A stretch of DNA of 64,000 nt from assembly GCF_016864375.1 (NCBI RefSeq), contig NZ_CP069354.1:2191501-2255500 (forward strand), written 5' to 3'. The translations under genes and the position numbers were made by a program. Source of the DNA: Microvirga sp. VF16. Lineage in GTDB: Bacteria > Pseudomonadota > Alphaproteobacteria > Rhizobiales > Beijerinckiaceae. Below, piece by piece: positions 53,845 to 63,537 of this stretch (positions are counted from its first letter, which is position 1; each line of letters opens with the position of its first letter). Under the pieces are notes generated by a model. That model did no database searches and was not told where the DNA came from. It was given only the letters and a program-made list of their open reading frames with translations.

Positions 53845-55645
53845 ATGACCGACCCTGTCGACCAGAAGGTGCAAAGGCGTCTGGCTGCCGTTCTCGCAGC
53901 CGACGTGGTTGGGTTCTCGGCTCTCATGGGCCAGGACGAGGAAGGCACCCTTGCACATATCAGGAGCCTGCGTCGGGAGATCTTCGAGCCGAAGATTGGT
54001 GACCATCAAGGGCGGGTGGTCAAAACCACCGGCGATGGTATCCTCGTTGAGTTCCCGAGTCCCATTGAGGCAGTTCGCTGTGCCGTGGAGGTACAGGCAG
54101 CGATTGCCGACAGGGCTTCACAAGGGTCCTCCCAGGCGCTCCAACTCCGCATCGGCATCAACCTGGGCGACATCATCATCGAGGGTGATGGGGACATCTA
54201 CGGTGACGGGGTGAACGTTGCGGCCCGATTGGAGCAAATGGCAGAGCCTGGAGGCATCTGGATTTCGAATAAGGTCTACGAGGAGGTCCGGGACAAGCTG
54301 CCGTATGCCTTCGAGGATCGTGGTGAGCAGCAGGTCAAGAACATCGTGCGGCCGTTGAGGGTCTATAGCCTGCTGGCCGGCACCCTCGACCCGAAAGCCA
54401 CGATCTCCACGGGGCAAGACCCTTTCCCACCGCGGCAAACCGTCCATTGCCGTGCTGCCTTTCACCAACATGAGCAGCGATCCCGAGCAGGGCTACTTCG
54501 CGGGCGGTGTGACGGAGGACATCATCACGGAACTGTCCCGCTTCAGGGAACTGGCCGTTGCCGCACGAAGCGCCTCGTTCGCGTTCCGTGGAAAGTCGGT
54601 GAACCTGCAAGCCATCCGCCGGGAGCTGAACGTCAGGTACCTGCTTGAGGGCAGCGTCCGCAAGATCGGCCCTCGCCTACGTCTCACGGCCCAGCTTGTT
54701 GATACTGTGACGGGAGCCGAGGTATGGGCAGAGCATTATGATGAAGAGATGGGGCGCATCGTTGACGTTCAGGACGAGATCGTCGGCGGACTCGTCTCCA
54801 TGTTGTCAGGGCGCATCAAGAGCGATGTGACAGAGCGCGCCAAGCGGAAGTCGCCGCCAAGCTGGGAGGCATTCGATTGCTTCCTGTTAGGCATGGAAGC
54901 GTTCGCCTCGCCACGCACCAGAGAAAACCAGCTTCGCGCGATTGAGTTTTTTCAGAGAGCCATCGAGATCGATCCAAAATACGCCCGTGCCCATGGGAAA
55001 TTAGCGGCGAGTTATACGGTTCTCGCCAGGCTGACGAGAGGAGACAACGAGGCCCGTAGCCGCTCATTGGCGGCGGCCCAGGAGTGGGCTCAGAAAGGGG
55101 TGTCACTCGACAGGAACGACGCAGATTCGCTTCTGGCCCTGGGCTATACTCTGTTGTATCAGCGCCGTTTCGCGGAAGGAGAGCACTACATCGACCGTGC
55201 CGTGGCCCTGAATCCTCATGATGATCAGATGGCCATCCATCATGTGTCGGCTCTGTCGTATCTGGGAAAGGCGGAGCAGGCGATCACGAAAGTGGAAGGG
55301 GTGCTGAGACACAATCCTCGCTGGCCGGTAGCGCTGTTTGACTTAGGGATCGCTCGCTTCTTCGCACGAAATCATGAAGCGGCAGTCGCGATTTTCGATC
55401 AGGTTCCTGTGCATGAGGAGCGCAGGTTAGTCGTTGCTGCCTATGCGCATGCGGGCCGGATTGAGCAAGCAACCCACCACGCTCAACAATATGTCGAGGA
55501 ACTGCGAACGAGTTGGATTGGCCCCCCTGCCGCCAATGTGGGCGAGTTCGTAAGGTGGGATCTGATGTACAACTGCCCGTATAAGCGCTCAGATGACGTA
55601 TCCCTAGTTTGGGAAGGCCTGCGTCTTACAGGGCTCCTCGAATGA
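53845..55645 (+). pseudogene. Class III cyclase with TolB-like and TPR regions, frameshifted
   Basis: The first part (from ATG 53845) is an intact cyclase domain with Asp20 (LAADVVGFSALM) and Asp64 (TTGDGILVEF), ending near VYSLLAGTLDP. Near 54430-54440 the frame changes, and the TolB-like part (KPSIAVLPFTNMSSDPEQGYF) and TPR repeats continue in the next frame to 55645. One base change of register joins both parts into a normal protein of about 600 residues. A truncated cyclase without TPR (about 265 residues) could still be made from the first frame. A frameshift mutation or a sequencing error are both possible. Confidence 0.8.
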
Positions 55646-55790
55646 GCTTCATCATCCTCCATGATCACGGCAATCGGCAAAAGCTTTCGTCCCCAAATCC
55701 AGGCCCTTTGCCTGGAGGTTGGCCAGCCCATGGGAGATCACGCCCAAACGTTTCCCAGGAAAGGTGTTCGCTGACCGTGTCGCGGACGTC

Positions 55791-55845
55791 TCGGAAGTAG
55801 ACCGAATGTCGGCTCAAGCGGAGAACATCGGACATTCGCGAAGGG
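55791..55845. repeat. Dispersed intergenic repeat B copy
   Basis: TCGGAAGTAGACCGAATGTC, then GGCTCAAGCGGAGAAC and ATCGGACATTCGCG, matching the repeats near 34323 and 49107. Confidence 0.5.
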
Positions 55846-55938
55846 CAGGTGATTTCGTGAGTTGAACCGTGGCCGACATTCATTGGCCCCAAGTCCATGG
55901 CATGACAGCTCGAAAGAGCATCCCACAGGGAGGCCATC

Positions 55939-56745
55939 ATGCCGCGGCGACATCACGGTGCGTGCCTGGGTCTATCCTTGGCCTGTCTCTGGGGTAGCGC
56001 CGTCGCCGCCTCCGAGACGACACTCGACCTTGCCCTCGTGCTCGCCGTGGACGTGTCGTCCTCAATGGCGCCGGCCGAGCAGTCGCTTCAGCGCTCGGGC
56101 TTCATCGAGGCGTTTCGGTCCCCGGCGGTCCATCAGGCCATCGCAAGGGGAGCACTCGGCCGCATCGCCGTCGTTTACGTCGAATGGTCAGGGGCGGATG
56201 ATCAGACCGTTCTCGTGCCGTGGACCGTGATCAATGGTCCGGACGGGGCGCGGACCTTCGCGTCCGAGCTCAAGCGCCAGCCGATCCGGCAGGCGGGCCT
56301 GACCTCGATCTCCGGCGTGATCGGCTTCAGCATGCGGCTTTTCGCCGATCTCGCGGACAGGCCGGCGCGGCGGGTGATCGATATCTCGGGTGATGGCCCG
56401 AACAACGATGGTCCCAAGGTCAGGTACGTACGCGATGATGCCGTGGCTGAGGGCATCACAATCAATGGGCTGCCAATCCAGATCCCGGGGATGGTGAGTG
56501 CCTGGGAGTTCGGTGACCTGGACCGATACTACGCGGACTGCGTCATCGGAGGAGCCGGCGCGTTCATGATTCCGGTCCGCCAGGCCGACCAGTTCCCGTC
56601 CGTGATCAAGACCAAGGTCCTGCACGAAATCGCCGGACCTGGCCCATCGCCGCTGGTCCTTCATGCCGGAGCGCAGGCCGACTGCCTCTCAGGCGAGAAA
56701 CTCCGCCAGGAAGAGGAGGCGTGGGAGGGCGAAGGGAATCCTTGA
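55939..56745 (+). CDS. DUF1194 (von Willebrand A-like) periplasmic protein
   Basis: A 268-residue protein with an N-terminal signal (ACLGLSLACLWGSAVAAS) and a VWA-like fold. The MIDAS motif is LVLAVDVSSSMAPAEQ, followed by the strand-helix pattern FIEAFRSPAVHQAI, IAVVYVEWSG, and RRVIDISGDGPNND with the later MIDAS Asp. This is the DUF1194 pattern, widespread in Alphaproteobacteria and without known function. GGGAGG lies before the ATG at 55939. Confidence 0.85.
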   Translation: MPRRHHGACLGLSLACLWGSAVAASETTLDLALVLAVDVSSSMAPAEQSLQRSGFIEAFRSPAVHQAIARGALGRIAVVYVEWSGADDQTVLVPWTVINGPDGARTFASELKRQPIRQAGLTSISGVIGFSMRLFADLADRPARRVIDISGDGPNNDGPKVRYVRDDAVAEGITINGLPIQIPGMVSAWEFGDLDRYYADCVIGGAGAFMIPVRQADQFPSVIKTKVLHEIAGPGPSPLVLHAGAQADCLSGEKLRQEEEAWEGEGNP

Positions 56746-57204
56746 GACCACACGTTGCCGAGTATGTCCCCTTGCCATGAGCCGTCCCGGGATCGATCGG
56801 ATGCATGTTCTTGCGCGACGTGACGGCAGAGCGCATCATCGTCAATGAGGCTGCCCAACTGCTGCGATCACCCGCCGGCAGGTCTTCCGTCTCCTCAAGG
56901 CCTACCGCAGGCAATTTCTCTCCCGTGTAATACACGTAATCCAGATGTGTCTCAGCACACATCCCGGACAGACTCGCAGTTCCCTACGAAAGCGAAGAGG
57001 CGTCTAATGATAGTAGTCGCTCCCCGCGTGAGTGGACTTCCCGACGCCGCAGAGTGGGCAGTGTCGCCGCGCCGATAGCCTTCTCACCCCAAGAGCGATT
57101 TGACGCTCTGGTTGGTTGCCCGTCTATCTGGGGAATACCGGATAGAATCCTGAAAAGGGAAAAACGCGGGTCCCAGAGCGGTGCCTGCGAGGGAGGAGAT
57201 CTCC
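56746..57204. other. Intergenic region, no gene supported
   Basis: About 460 bases between two plus-strand genes. No open frame with a recognisable motif and no clear terminator were found. Confidence 0.35.
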
Positions 57205-58986
57205 ATGGCTGACCACCCCACCATTTCGACTGAATCCGATCTGGCATCGCCGACCACTGCGGTCACTCGCCGCTCGCTGCTCGGCGGGGCGGGCATTGCG
57301 GTTGGCGCCGCCGCGCTTGCGTCTCCGCCGGGCATGCCCGGAATCGCCCCGGCCGCGGCTCAGCCTGTGAGCGCGGACCAGCGGCCGCTCGACGCGGTGT
57401 TCAAGCGCCGCGCCTTCGAAGTCCGAGAGGCCTGCGCGAGCAACAACGAGAAAATTCCCATCGCGCCCCACCCGACGAATGGCGATGAGGCACGCTACAC
57501 CAACAAGATCGGTTCCGATTCACGGGGCCTGCCGCACGATAAACGCGGCGAAGTGGAGCAAGCGGCATGGCAGGCCCTCTATACCGCTTGCCAGTCGGGC
57601 GATCCCGCTGATTTCGAGAAAGTCCCGCTCGGCGGCACTCGCAAAATAGTCAACCCCATAGGCACACTGGCCGTCAGTCTCAGCGGCATGAACCCTACTC
57701 AGATTGCGATACCGCCGGCACCAGCCCTTGCCAGTGCGGAGCGCGGCGGCGAGGCCGTCGAGGTCTATTGGCAATCCCTGCTTCGTGATGTTCCGCTTAC
57801 TGAATTGCGCGACGACACCTCCAACCGCGACGTGCTCGCAGCAACCGAAGAACTCAACAAGCTGACCGATTTTCGGGGGCCGAAGTCTGGTGGGCGGGTC
57901 ACACCCGGGACGCTGTTCCGTGCCAATGTGCTTTATTTCGACCCGGCTGACCCGAAGGGCCGCTCCGTCACGCCGTCAGGGGTTTTGGACGGGCCGCTGA
58001 TCTCGCAATTCCTGCTCCGGGACGTGCCCTATGCCGCACAGTGGATGAGTGCTCAAATACGCACTGTGCTGCCCGCCAACGAATTCCTGACCGAATACGA
58101 GGAATGGCTGGCGATCCAGAACGGCGCCGCACCGAAACGCCCGTTGCAGTTCGACGCGACGCCGCGATACATCACGACAGGAAGAGATCTCGCGGAGTAT
58201 ATCCACGCTGGTCCTGCCCTCGGGTGGGCGGCAGCACTGATCCTTGCGACCCCCAGCGGCGGGACGGACCAACGCTACTCCGGAATGTATCCACCGGCAG
58301 AGGCCGTGTCCTACCCATCGAACCCGTATCGGAAATCGAAAACCCAAAGCCCTGCGGGTGCCACCTTCGGGTTGCCCTATGTGCAAGCACTCCTCGCTAC
58401 GGGGATCAGTAACTCCACCCGCGCGTCCTACTGGCAGAAGTATTTCGTGCACCGGGCTCTGCGACCGGAAGCCTACGGCGGTCTGGCGCACCATCGCCTC
58501 GCCAATGGCGTGAGCGACTACCCGTTGCATGATAACTTCCTGAAATCGGAAGCCCTCGATCGCAGTAAAGCCAAATACGGCACCTATCTTTTGTCACAAA
58601 GCTATCCGGAGGCCGCGCCGCTTCACTCCACCTATCCCGGCGGCGCCACGGGCGTTGGCGCTGTCACGGCTACCATATTGAAGGCGTTTTTCGACGAGAG
58701 CCGCGTCATCGCCAACCCGGTACAGCCCGATCCGGCTGACCCGACGAGGCTCGTGCCCTATAGCGGCCCGCCGCTCACGGTTGGTGGAGAGTTGAACAAG
58801 CTTGCGGTGAATTTCGGTTTCGGACGTAATTGGGCGGGCATCCACTGGCGGTCCGACGCTTCCGCCTCAATGGCGCTCGGCGAGGAAGTGGCTATCGGCA
58901 TGCTGCGGGACGAGCGCATGACCCTGCGCGAACCCTTCGACGGCTTCTCCTTTACGCGCTTCGACGGCAGCCGCGTGACAATCTGA
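57205..58986 (+). CDS. Vanadium-dependent haloperoxidase-like protein, Tat-exported, catalytic His missing
   Basis: A 593-residue protein with a Tat signal (TRRSLLGGAGIAVGAAALA, twin Arg 22-23). The C-terminal half has the PAP2/haloperoxidase core: YWQKYFVHRALRPEAYGG with the vanadate-binding Lys and Arg, and RNWAGIHWRSDASASMALGE with the vanadate-binding Arg/His pair. The middle motif reads LHSTYPGGATGVGA. Bacterial vanadium haloperoxidases have YP-x-GHA here, so the acid-base His is replaced (by Ala in an ungapped alignment). The fold and vanadate site may persist while haloperoxidase chemistry is impaired or altered. GGGAGGAG precedes the ATG at 57205. Confidence 0.82.
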   Translation: MADHPTISTESDLASPTTAVTRRSLLGGAGIAVGAAALASPPGMPGIAPAAAQPVSADQRPLDAVFKRRAFEVREACASNNEKIPIAPHPTNGDEARYTNKIGSDSRGLPHDKRGEVEQAAWQALYTACQSGDPADFEKVPLGGTRKIVNPIGTLAVSLSGMNPTQIAIPPAPALASAERGGEAVEVYWQSLLRDVPLTELRDDTSNRDVLAATEELNKLTDFRGPKSGGRVTPGTLFRANVLYFDPADPKGRSVTPSGVLDGPLISQFLLRDVPYAAQWMSAQIRTVLPANEFLTEYEEWLAIQNGAAPKRPLQFDATPRYITTGRDLAEYIHAGPALGWAAALILATPSGGTDQRYSGMYPPAEAVSYPSNPYRKSKTQSPAGATFGLPYVQALLATGISNSTRASYWQKYFVHRALRPEAYGGLAHHRLANGVSDYPLHDNFLKSEALDRSKAKYGTYLLSQSYPEAAPLHSTYPGGATGVGAVTATILKAFFDESRVIANPVQPDPADPTRLVPYSGPPLTVGGELNKLAVNFGFGRNWAGIHWRSDASASMALGEEVAIGMLRDERMTLREPFDGFSFTRFDGSRVTI

Positions 58987-59592
58987 CAGCAGCCGGGCGA
59001 CGCTCCTGCCGTGAGGCGCCGGCCCGGTCCTGTGCAGAGAAGCGGAAGCGTTTATGCCCGACAGCCTATTGGTGGAAGCTGAATTAACCTGCTCGCGTCA
59101 CCTTCCTGCCTCTCGGCATGTCATCTCCTGCGTTTGCTGCGTCGGGTGAGCGGTTGGACGAAGCGGGCGAGGTGGGCGTTGCAGACCGCCTCTGCGGCCT
59201 CGATCGGCTCCATCTTGCAGTCGAAGGTGGCCCAGGGCATGCCTTTCGGTTTCTCGATGTAGTCCCCGATGCCAGCGGTTGATGCAGGGCGCCGCCGAGC
59301 CTGAAGGTGCGGCCGAGGGTCCGGTTATGCGGGCTCTGGCGCTGAGAGCAGTAAGCGAGGCGATGGGCCTTGTGGAGGCGAAGATGCCGCCGCTGGGCTT
59401 GTAGAGTTTGGACATGAGACCCCGCGGCTGGGGCAGACCCACCAGCGCCGGCCGCCAAAAGGGCTGGGGCGTGCATGTCAGCTTGACCCGTTAGTCGTGA
59501 TGGGTCTTCTCGCCGGTCCAAGGCAGTTCCATAAACGGCCTTCCACGAAATTCAACATCGCAACCGCTGTCTCACGCCGGGAAGGTCCTCTG
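58987..59592. other. Gap with gene debris and repeat A
   Basis: The minus strand at about 59110-59280 has one frame reading DYIEKPKGMPWATFDCKMEP and EAAEAVCNAHLARFVQPL, which looks like the C-terminus of a lost protein, but no start or family is seen. A repeat A copy lies at 59527-59553. Confidence 0.35.
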
Positions 59593-60429
59593 TCACGCCG
59601 GCACACATCCCAGCGTGACGACGAAAGCCTCGCGGAAGCAGAAGTCCGGGTCATCGAGCAAGCGGTCCGGGTCGGCCGCAGCGGCGCGTAACGCTTCGAG
59701 ATCCGTTGGCGGGAGGTCGTGCTCCACGGCCAAGCCCGCCATGAAGCGAACCAGCATCGTAATGAACTGGCGGGTTGCGGGCGGCAGCGGCGCCCAGCGT
59801 TCGACCAGCCAGCTCCGGCGCACCAACTCTTCAAGCCCCACCCGACGAAAGAACGGCCCCAACGACGGGCCGCACCACGCGCCCAATCCGGTTTCGGCCG
59901 CCTTCGCGCGCCGGGCCGCGGCCAGCCGGGCCAGGATCGCAGGGTCCAGGGGCAGAAATTGGAGAAGCGTGACATCCAACTCTTTCACGGCAACCAAGCC
60001 GCCCGGCTTGGTCACACGACGGAACTCGCCCATGACGCGGCCGAACTCCGCCTTGGTCAGAAACGCCGCGACGTTGGCACACCACACGCAGTCGAACGAA
60101 CTGTCGGCAAAGGGAAGGTCCAGCACGCTGCCGACGCGTAGGTCAATGGGAACCGTGCAGTTCGCCTCACGGACGAGCCGCTCGACATGGGCGATGTTCT
60201 CGGGCGCCAGATCGAGCGCGCTGACTCGCCCCGCGACCCCAACAAGTTCGCAGAGGAGCGGGACGTAGCCGCCCGCACCGCAGCCCGCATCGAGCACCGA
60301 CCAGCCGGACTGAATGCCGACAAAGCGGAGCGCTTCCTCATATTCGGCCCTAGCGGCCTCGAAGTGGGCATCCAACCACGAGGCAGCGCTCCCCCTGTGG
60401 CCTGTTGACGTCATCGCCATGTCGCTCAT
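59593..60429 (-). CDS. Class I SAM-dependent methyltransferase
   Basis: A 278-residue cytoplasmic enzyme. SAM motif I is VLDAGCGAGGYVPLL, then the acidic ALDLAPENIAHVERL, motif GSVLDLPFADSSFDCVWCANVAAF and RVTKPGGLVAVKELD. A helical C-terminal extension (about 180-270) may form the substrate pocket. GGGAG is 7 bases before the ATG at 60429; the longer open frame upstream runs through a repeat and is not used. Substrate unknown. Unlike the gene at 1720, motif I is complete. Confidence 0.82.
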   Translation of the reverse strand: MSDMAMTSTGHRGSAASWLDAHFEAARAEYEEALRFVGIQSGWSVLDAGCGAGGYVPLLCELVGVAGRVSALDLAPENIAHVERLVREANCTVPIDLRVGSVLDLPFADSSFDCVWCANVAAFLTKAEFGRVMGEFRRVTKPGGLVAVKELDVTLLQFLPLDPAILARLAAARRAKAAETGLGAWCGPSLGPFFRRVGLEELVRRSWLVERWAPLPPATRQFITMLVRFMAGLAVEHDLPPTDLEALRAAAADPDRLLDDPDFCFREAFVVTLGCVPA

Positions 60430-60919
60430 GGGATCGCTCCCGGGCCCCGGACATGGAAGGAGTATACCTCCTTCCATGGATGCACGCGACGGCATGACCG
60501 GGCTGCTATCTACCTTGGCCAAAGGGGGAATGGCCCAATTAAGGTCGGCTTGTGGCACTTCTCGGAAGAAGCGCTTTGGTCTGATTATGAGGCGGTAACC
60601 GGACATTCATTTCATTTGCTGTTCGTTACTCTTTGACCCTGAACCGACCTCCCGCTCAGTTCGGGAGCCGCCGACCCATCGCCACTTTCCCGCCGGATCC
60701 AGAAGGCTTACCCGAGCCACCGAGCGCTACCGTGATCCGGCGCTCCGCCGTCAGTTAAGGCAGAGGATGGAGGAGCTCGGGCTGCCGCCGTCACAATGCT
60801 CCCAAAATGCAGCATCTAAAAGCGCTTCGATACCTGACGGGAATGGGCTCATATTGAAAGACACGTTGTGGATCGTGCTTGTAGGCCCGGCAGAACGCTT
60901 CGGCCTCCATGGCCAAGGC
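60430..60919. other. Intergenic region, no gene supported
   Basis: Between the methyltransferase and the cyclase, both on the minus strand. Around 60540-60605 the sequence resembles repeat B (CTTCTCGGAAGAAGC). Remaining frames lack motifs. Confidence 0.35.
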
Positions 60920-62698
60920 TCACCGAGGTTGCCCGTTCCCGAGTGCATTCTGAACCGCCTGCTCGATCTCTTCGATCCAGGCTGGATCGGCGGACGGGAT
61001 CAACCGGGCAAGATCGCCTTCCGAGACGGTGGCGGATCGGACCTGTGAGGCCGCGGAACGAGCCTGCTCCAAGTCGCCGAGCCGTGTGCAGCAAAGGGCA
61101 ATCATCTTGAGCGCGGGAACCCAGTGCGGGCGCACCGACAGGGCCCGGCGTGCCGTGTCCAGCCCAGCCTCGGCATTCCCGGAGAAGGCGTAGGCTGCTG
61201 ACAACAGGAACAGCCACGTGAAGTTCTGCGGATCGAAGGGGGAGAGGCGCAGCCCATGCTCCAGCGACTCGATCGCCTCCCGCAAGCGACCGGTACTCAG
61301 ATATGCAACCCCGAGGACCAGGTACCCCAGGGCGAAGCTGGAACTGAGGCCGATGGCGCGCTGAGCGGCTCGAATGGCGGTTTCGTACTCGCCGCCGAAG
61401 ACATGGGTCACGGCGACGGCATAATGCGAGTAGGGGTTCTTCTCATCAAGCTGGACAGCCTTCAGTCCGGCTTCCATCCCGCTCCGCAGACCGGCCTCTG
61501 GATCGCTCCCCCACCCATAAGCGGCAAGACCGGCCTCAACCCGCGCCAGCCAGATGTAGCCATCGGCAGAGTTAGGCTCGGCCTCAATGGCCTTCAGGAA
61601 CAGCTCGCGGGCGCGCTGGTGCGAGTCGGGCCTGATCTTGTGGAACTCCCACATGCCCCGTCGGACGAGATCCCAGGCGGTCAGGCTTCGGGAGCGCTCG
61701 GCGCCGCGCTGCCCCTCCTTCCTGAGGAGTTCGGGCTCGATGGCCCCCGCAACCTCCTCGGCGACCTGATCCTGGAGCACCAGGACATCGCCGATATCAC
61801 GGTCATATCGCTCTGCCCAGATCGAGCCGCCAGTCTCGGCCTCCGTGAGCTGGACCGAGACGCGGACATGGGACCCGCTCTGGCGCACGCTGCCACTGAG
61901 GATGTAGCGAACGCCCAAGCGACGGGCGACCTGCTCCGTCTCGATGGCCTTATCCTTGAACGCGAAGGAGGAACTGCGGGATGTGACGAACAGCCAGCGG
62001 GTTTTCGTCAGGGCCGTGATGATGTCGTCCGTGATCCCGTCGGCGAAGTACTCCTGCTCGGGATCGCCACTCAGGTTGGCGAACGGCACGACGGCAATGG
62101 AAGGTTTATCGGTCTGATTTGGGATCGGCCGGGCTGCCTTCGGCTCTTGGGGCGTGATGTCCCCCGCTTTCAAGGCATAGACGTGGATGGGACGTGCGAT
62201 GTTCTTGAGGCGCTGTTCGCCCCGGTCCTCGAACGGCAGGGACAGCTTGCCCTCGAGTTCGTCGAACACCTTGCCGGAGATGCAGATGCCGCCGGGATCG
62301 GCCACGCCCTCCAGGCGCACCGCGATGTTCACGCCGTCGCCAAGGATATCCTCGTCCTCGCTGACGAGAATATCGCCGAGGTTAATGCCCATGCGGAGCC
62401 GGATTGTCCCGTTCCCCGGATAGTCGGCGGCGAGATCAGTGACCGCCGTCTGGGCCTCGATCGCACACAGCACGGCCTCGACCGGGCTGGCGAACTCCAG
62501 GAGGGCTCCGTCGCCCATGGTCTTGACGATGCGTCCGTGATGCCGCGCGGCGGCCGCCCCGATGATGTCCGACAGGATCGTCCCGATGGCTGCGGCCGCG
62601 GCCTCCTCGTCCTCTTCCATGAGCCGGGAAGATCCCACCACGTCGGCAGCCAGGATGGCGGCAAGCCTGCGCTGGGATTTTGGACGCAGATCAGGCAT
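60920..62698 (-). CDS. Class III cyclase with TolB-like and TPR regions (soluble)
   Basis: A 592-residue protein: cyclase domain with Asp19 (LAADVVGSSRLM) and Asp63 (TMGDGALLEF), then ILGDGVNIAVRLEG. The TolB-like domain starts SIAVVPFANLSGDPEQEYFA at about 205. TPR repeats lie at 340-560. No membrane helix. In the usual DxxGYS-type motif, Tyr is replaced by Ser (VGSS). It is the sixth paralogue in the window and intact. Confidence 0.87.
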   Translation of the reverse strand: MPDLRPKSQRRLAAILAADVVGSSRLMEEDEEAAAAAIGTILSDIIGAAAARHHGRIVKTMGDGALLEFASPVEAVLCAIEAQTAVTDLAADYPGNGTIRLRMGINLGDILVSEDEDILGDGVNIAVRLEGVADPGGICISGKVFDELEGKLSLPFEDRGEQRLKNIARPIHVYALKAGDITPQEPKAARPIPNQTDKPSIAVVPFANLSGDPEQEYFADGITDDIITALTKTRWLFVTSRSSSFAFKDKAIETEQVARRLGVRYILSGSVRQSGSHVRVSVQLTEAETGGSIWAERYDRDIGDVLVLQDQVAEEVAGAIEPELLRKEGQRGAERSRSLTAWDLVRRGMWEFHKIRPDSHQRARELFLKAIEAEPNSADGYIWLARVEAGLAAYGWGSDPEAGLRSGMEAGLKAVQLDEKNPYSHYAVAVTHVFGGEYETAIRAAQRAIGLSSSFALGYLVLGVAYLSTGRLREAIESLEHGLRLSPFDPQNFTWLFLLSAAYAFSGNAEAGLDTARRALSVRPHWVPALKMIALCCTRLGDLEQARSAASQVRSATVSEGDLARLIPSADPAWIEEIEQAVQNALGNGQPR

Positions 62699-62929
62699 GG
62701 ACGTGTCCGCGCTTTCATGCAGGAGCAGTTTGCGCCGATCTCGGGTCCGGGTCTACCGGGCTTGGAGTGGGCTTGCTGGCAGAAATAGTGATAGCCCTCT
62801 GTCGGAACGACACCCATCGTGCGATCTTGCAGCCAAACCCGACCGCGATCTCTGGGTCGACGTTTGCCCTTCGTGAGGGTCACATCGCGACTGTTCCATA
62901 ATTGGCGTCAGCAGCAAGCCGCCCTTGGG

Positions 62930-63187
62930 TCAGGCAGCCCAAGGGCTGAGCATCCGAGGCGGGGAGATCGGTCGATCGATCCTCATCGAGACCGTCATGA
63001 CGGCGACGCGCTGGTGATGCTCGTCGCTCACCTCGACCACCGCTTGGCAGGCGCCGTCGTGCGGCAGCTTATGCAATCCGATGGCAGCCGCGGTGCGCGC
63101 CGCCTCCCGTTCGGCTGCGGCGAGGGTTTCGAACCCAGCGGGAGCGGGGTTCAGCTCATCATGCACGTTCAAGTGGTAGCGAGGCAT
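62930..63187 (-). CDS. DUF6894 family protein
   Basis: An 85-residue protein, MPRYHLNVHDELNPAPAGFE, with the DUF6894 pattern (RYHLN-type first strand, acidic turn, AAAEREAARTAAAIG helix, AVVEVSDEHHQRVAVMTVSM final strands). A GAGGG ribosome-binding site precedes the ATG at 63187. It is a paralogue of the gene at 22522, with low overall identity but the same layout and length. Confidence 0.72.
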   Translation of the reverse strand: MPRYHLNVHDELNPAPAGFETLAAAEREAARTAAAIGLHKLPHDGACQAVVEVSDEHHQRVAVMTVSMRIDRPISPPRMLSPWAA

Positions 63188-63537
63188 GGCACCCTCGGAC
63201 CTGCGGGAGTTTCTGCAAGACAGGATAGGCGGCGCGGTCGGTATGTCGATCAAATATAAATTGTGGGATTCATCAAGAATCGTGGCCGCCACAGGCGCAG
63301 GTCCCACATGTGAGCGATGGCTCTGGACCCGCCGCGCCGTGCGATCGGGTGCTCCGAATATCCGCTCTGGTAAGGGCACCGGCCGTTCCTCATCGGCAAG
63401 GCATCGTCAGTGCGTGACCCAATGCAGACCGCAGGTCTTCCCGAGGTTATGGTTGTCATTGAAATCTTCGAAGGGCGGTTCAAGGGCGCCGACGGTATTG
63501 CTTGCGTACAATGATGCGCGTCGTGCGCCTGGTGACA
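63188..63537. other. Intergenic region, no gene supported
   Basis: No coding sequence is convincing between the DUF6894 gene and the convergent or parallel reading frames near the end of the window. Confidence 0.35.

Noticed and set aside
60751..61048. Small frames at the 3' end of the last cyclase gene
   Set aside because: Both strands give short frames overlapping the cyclase C-terminus with no start signals or motifs.
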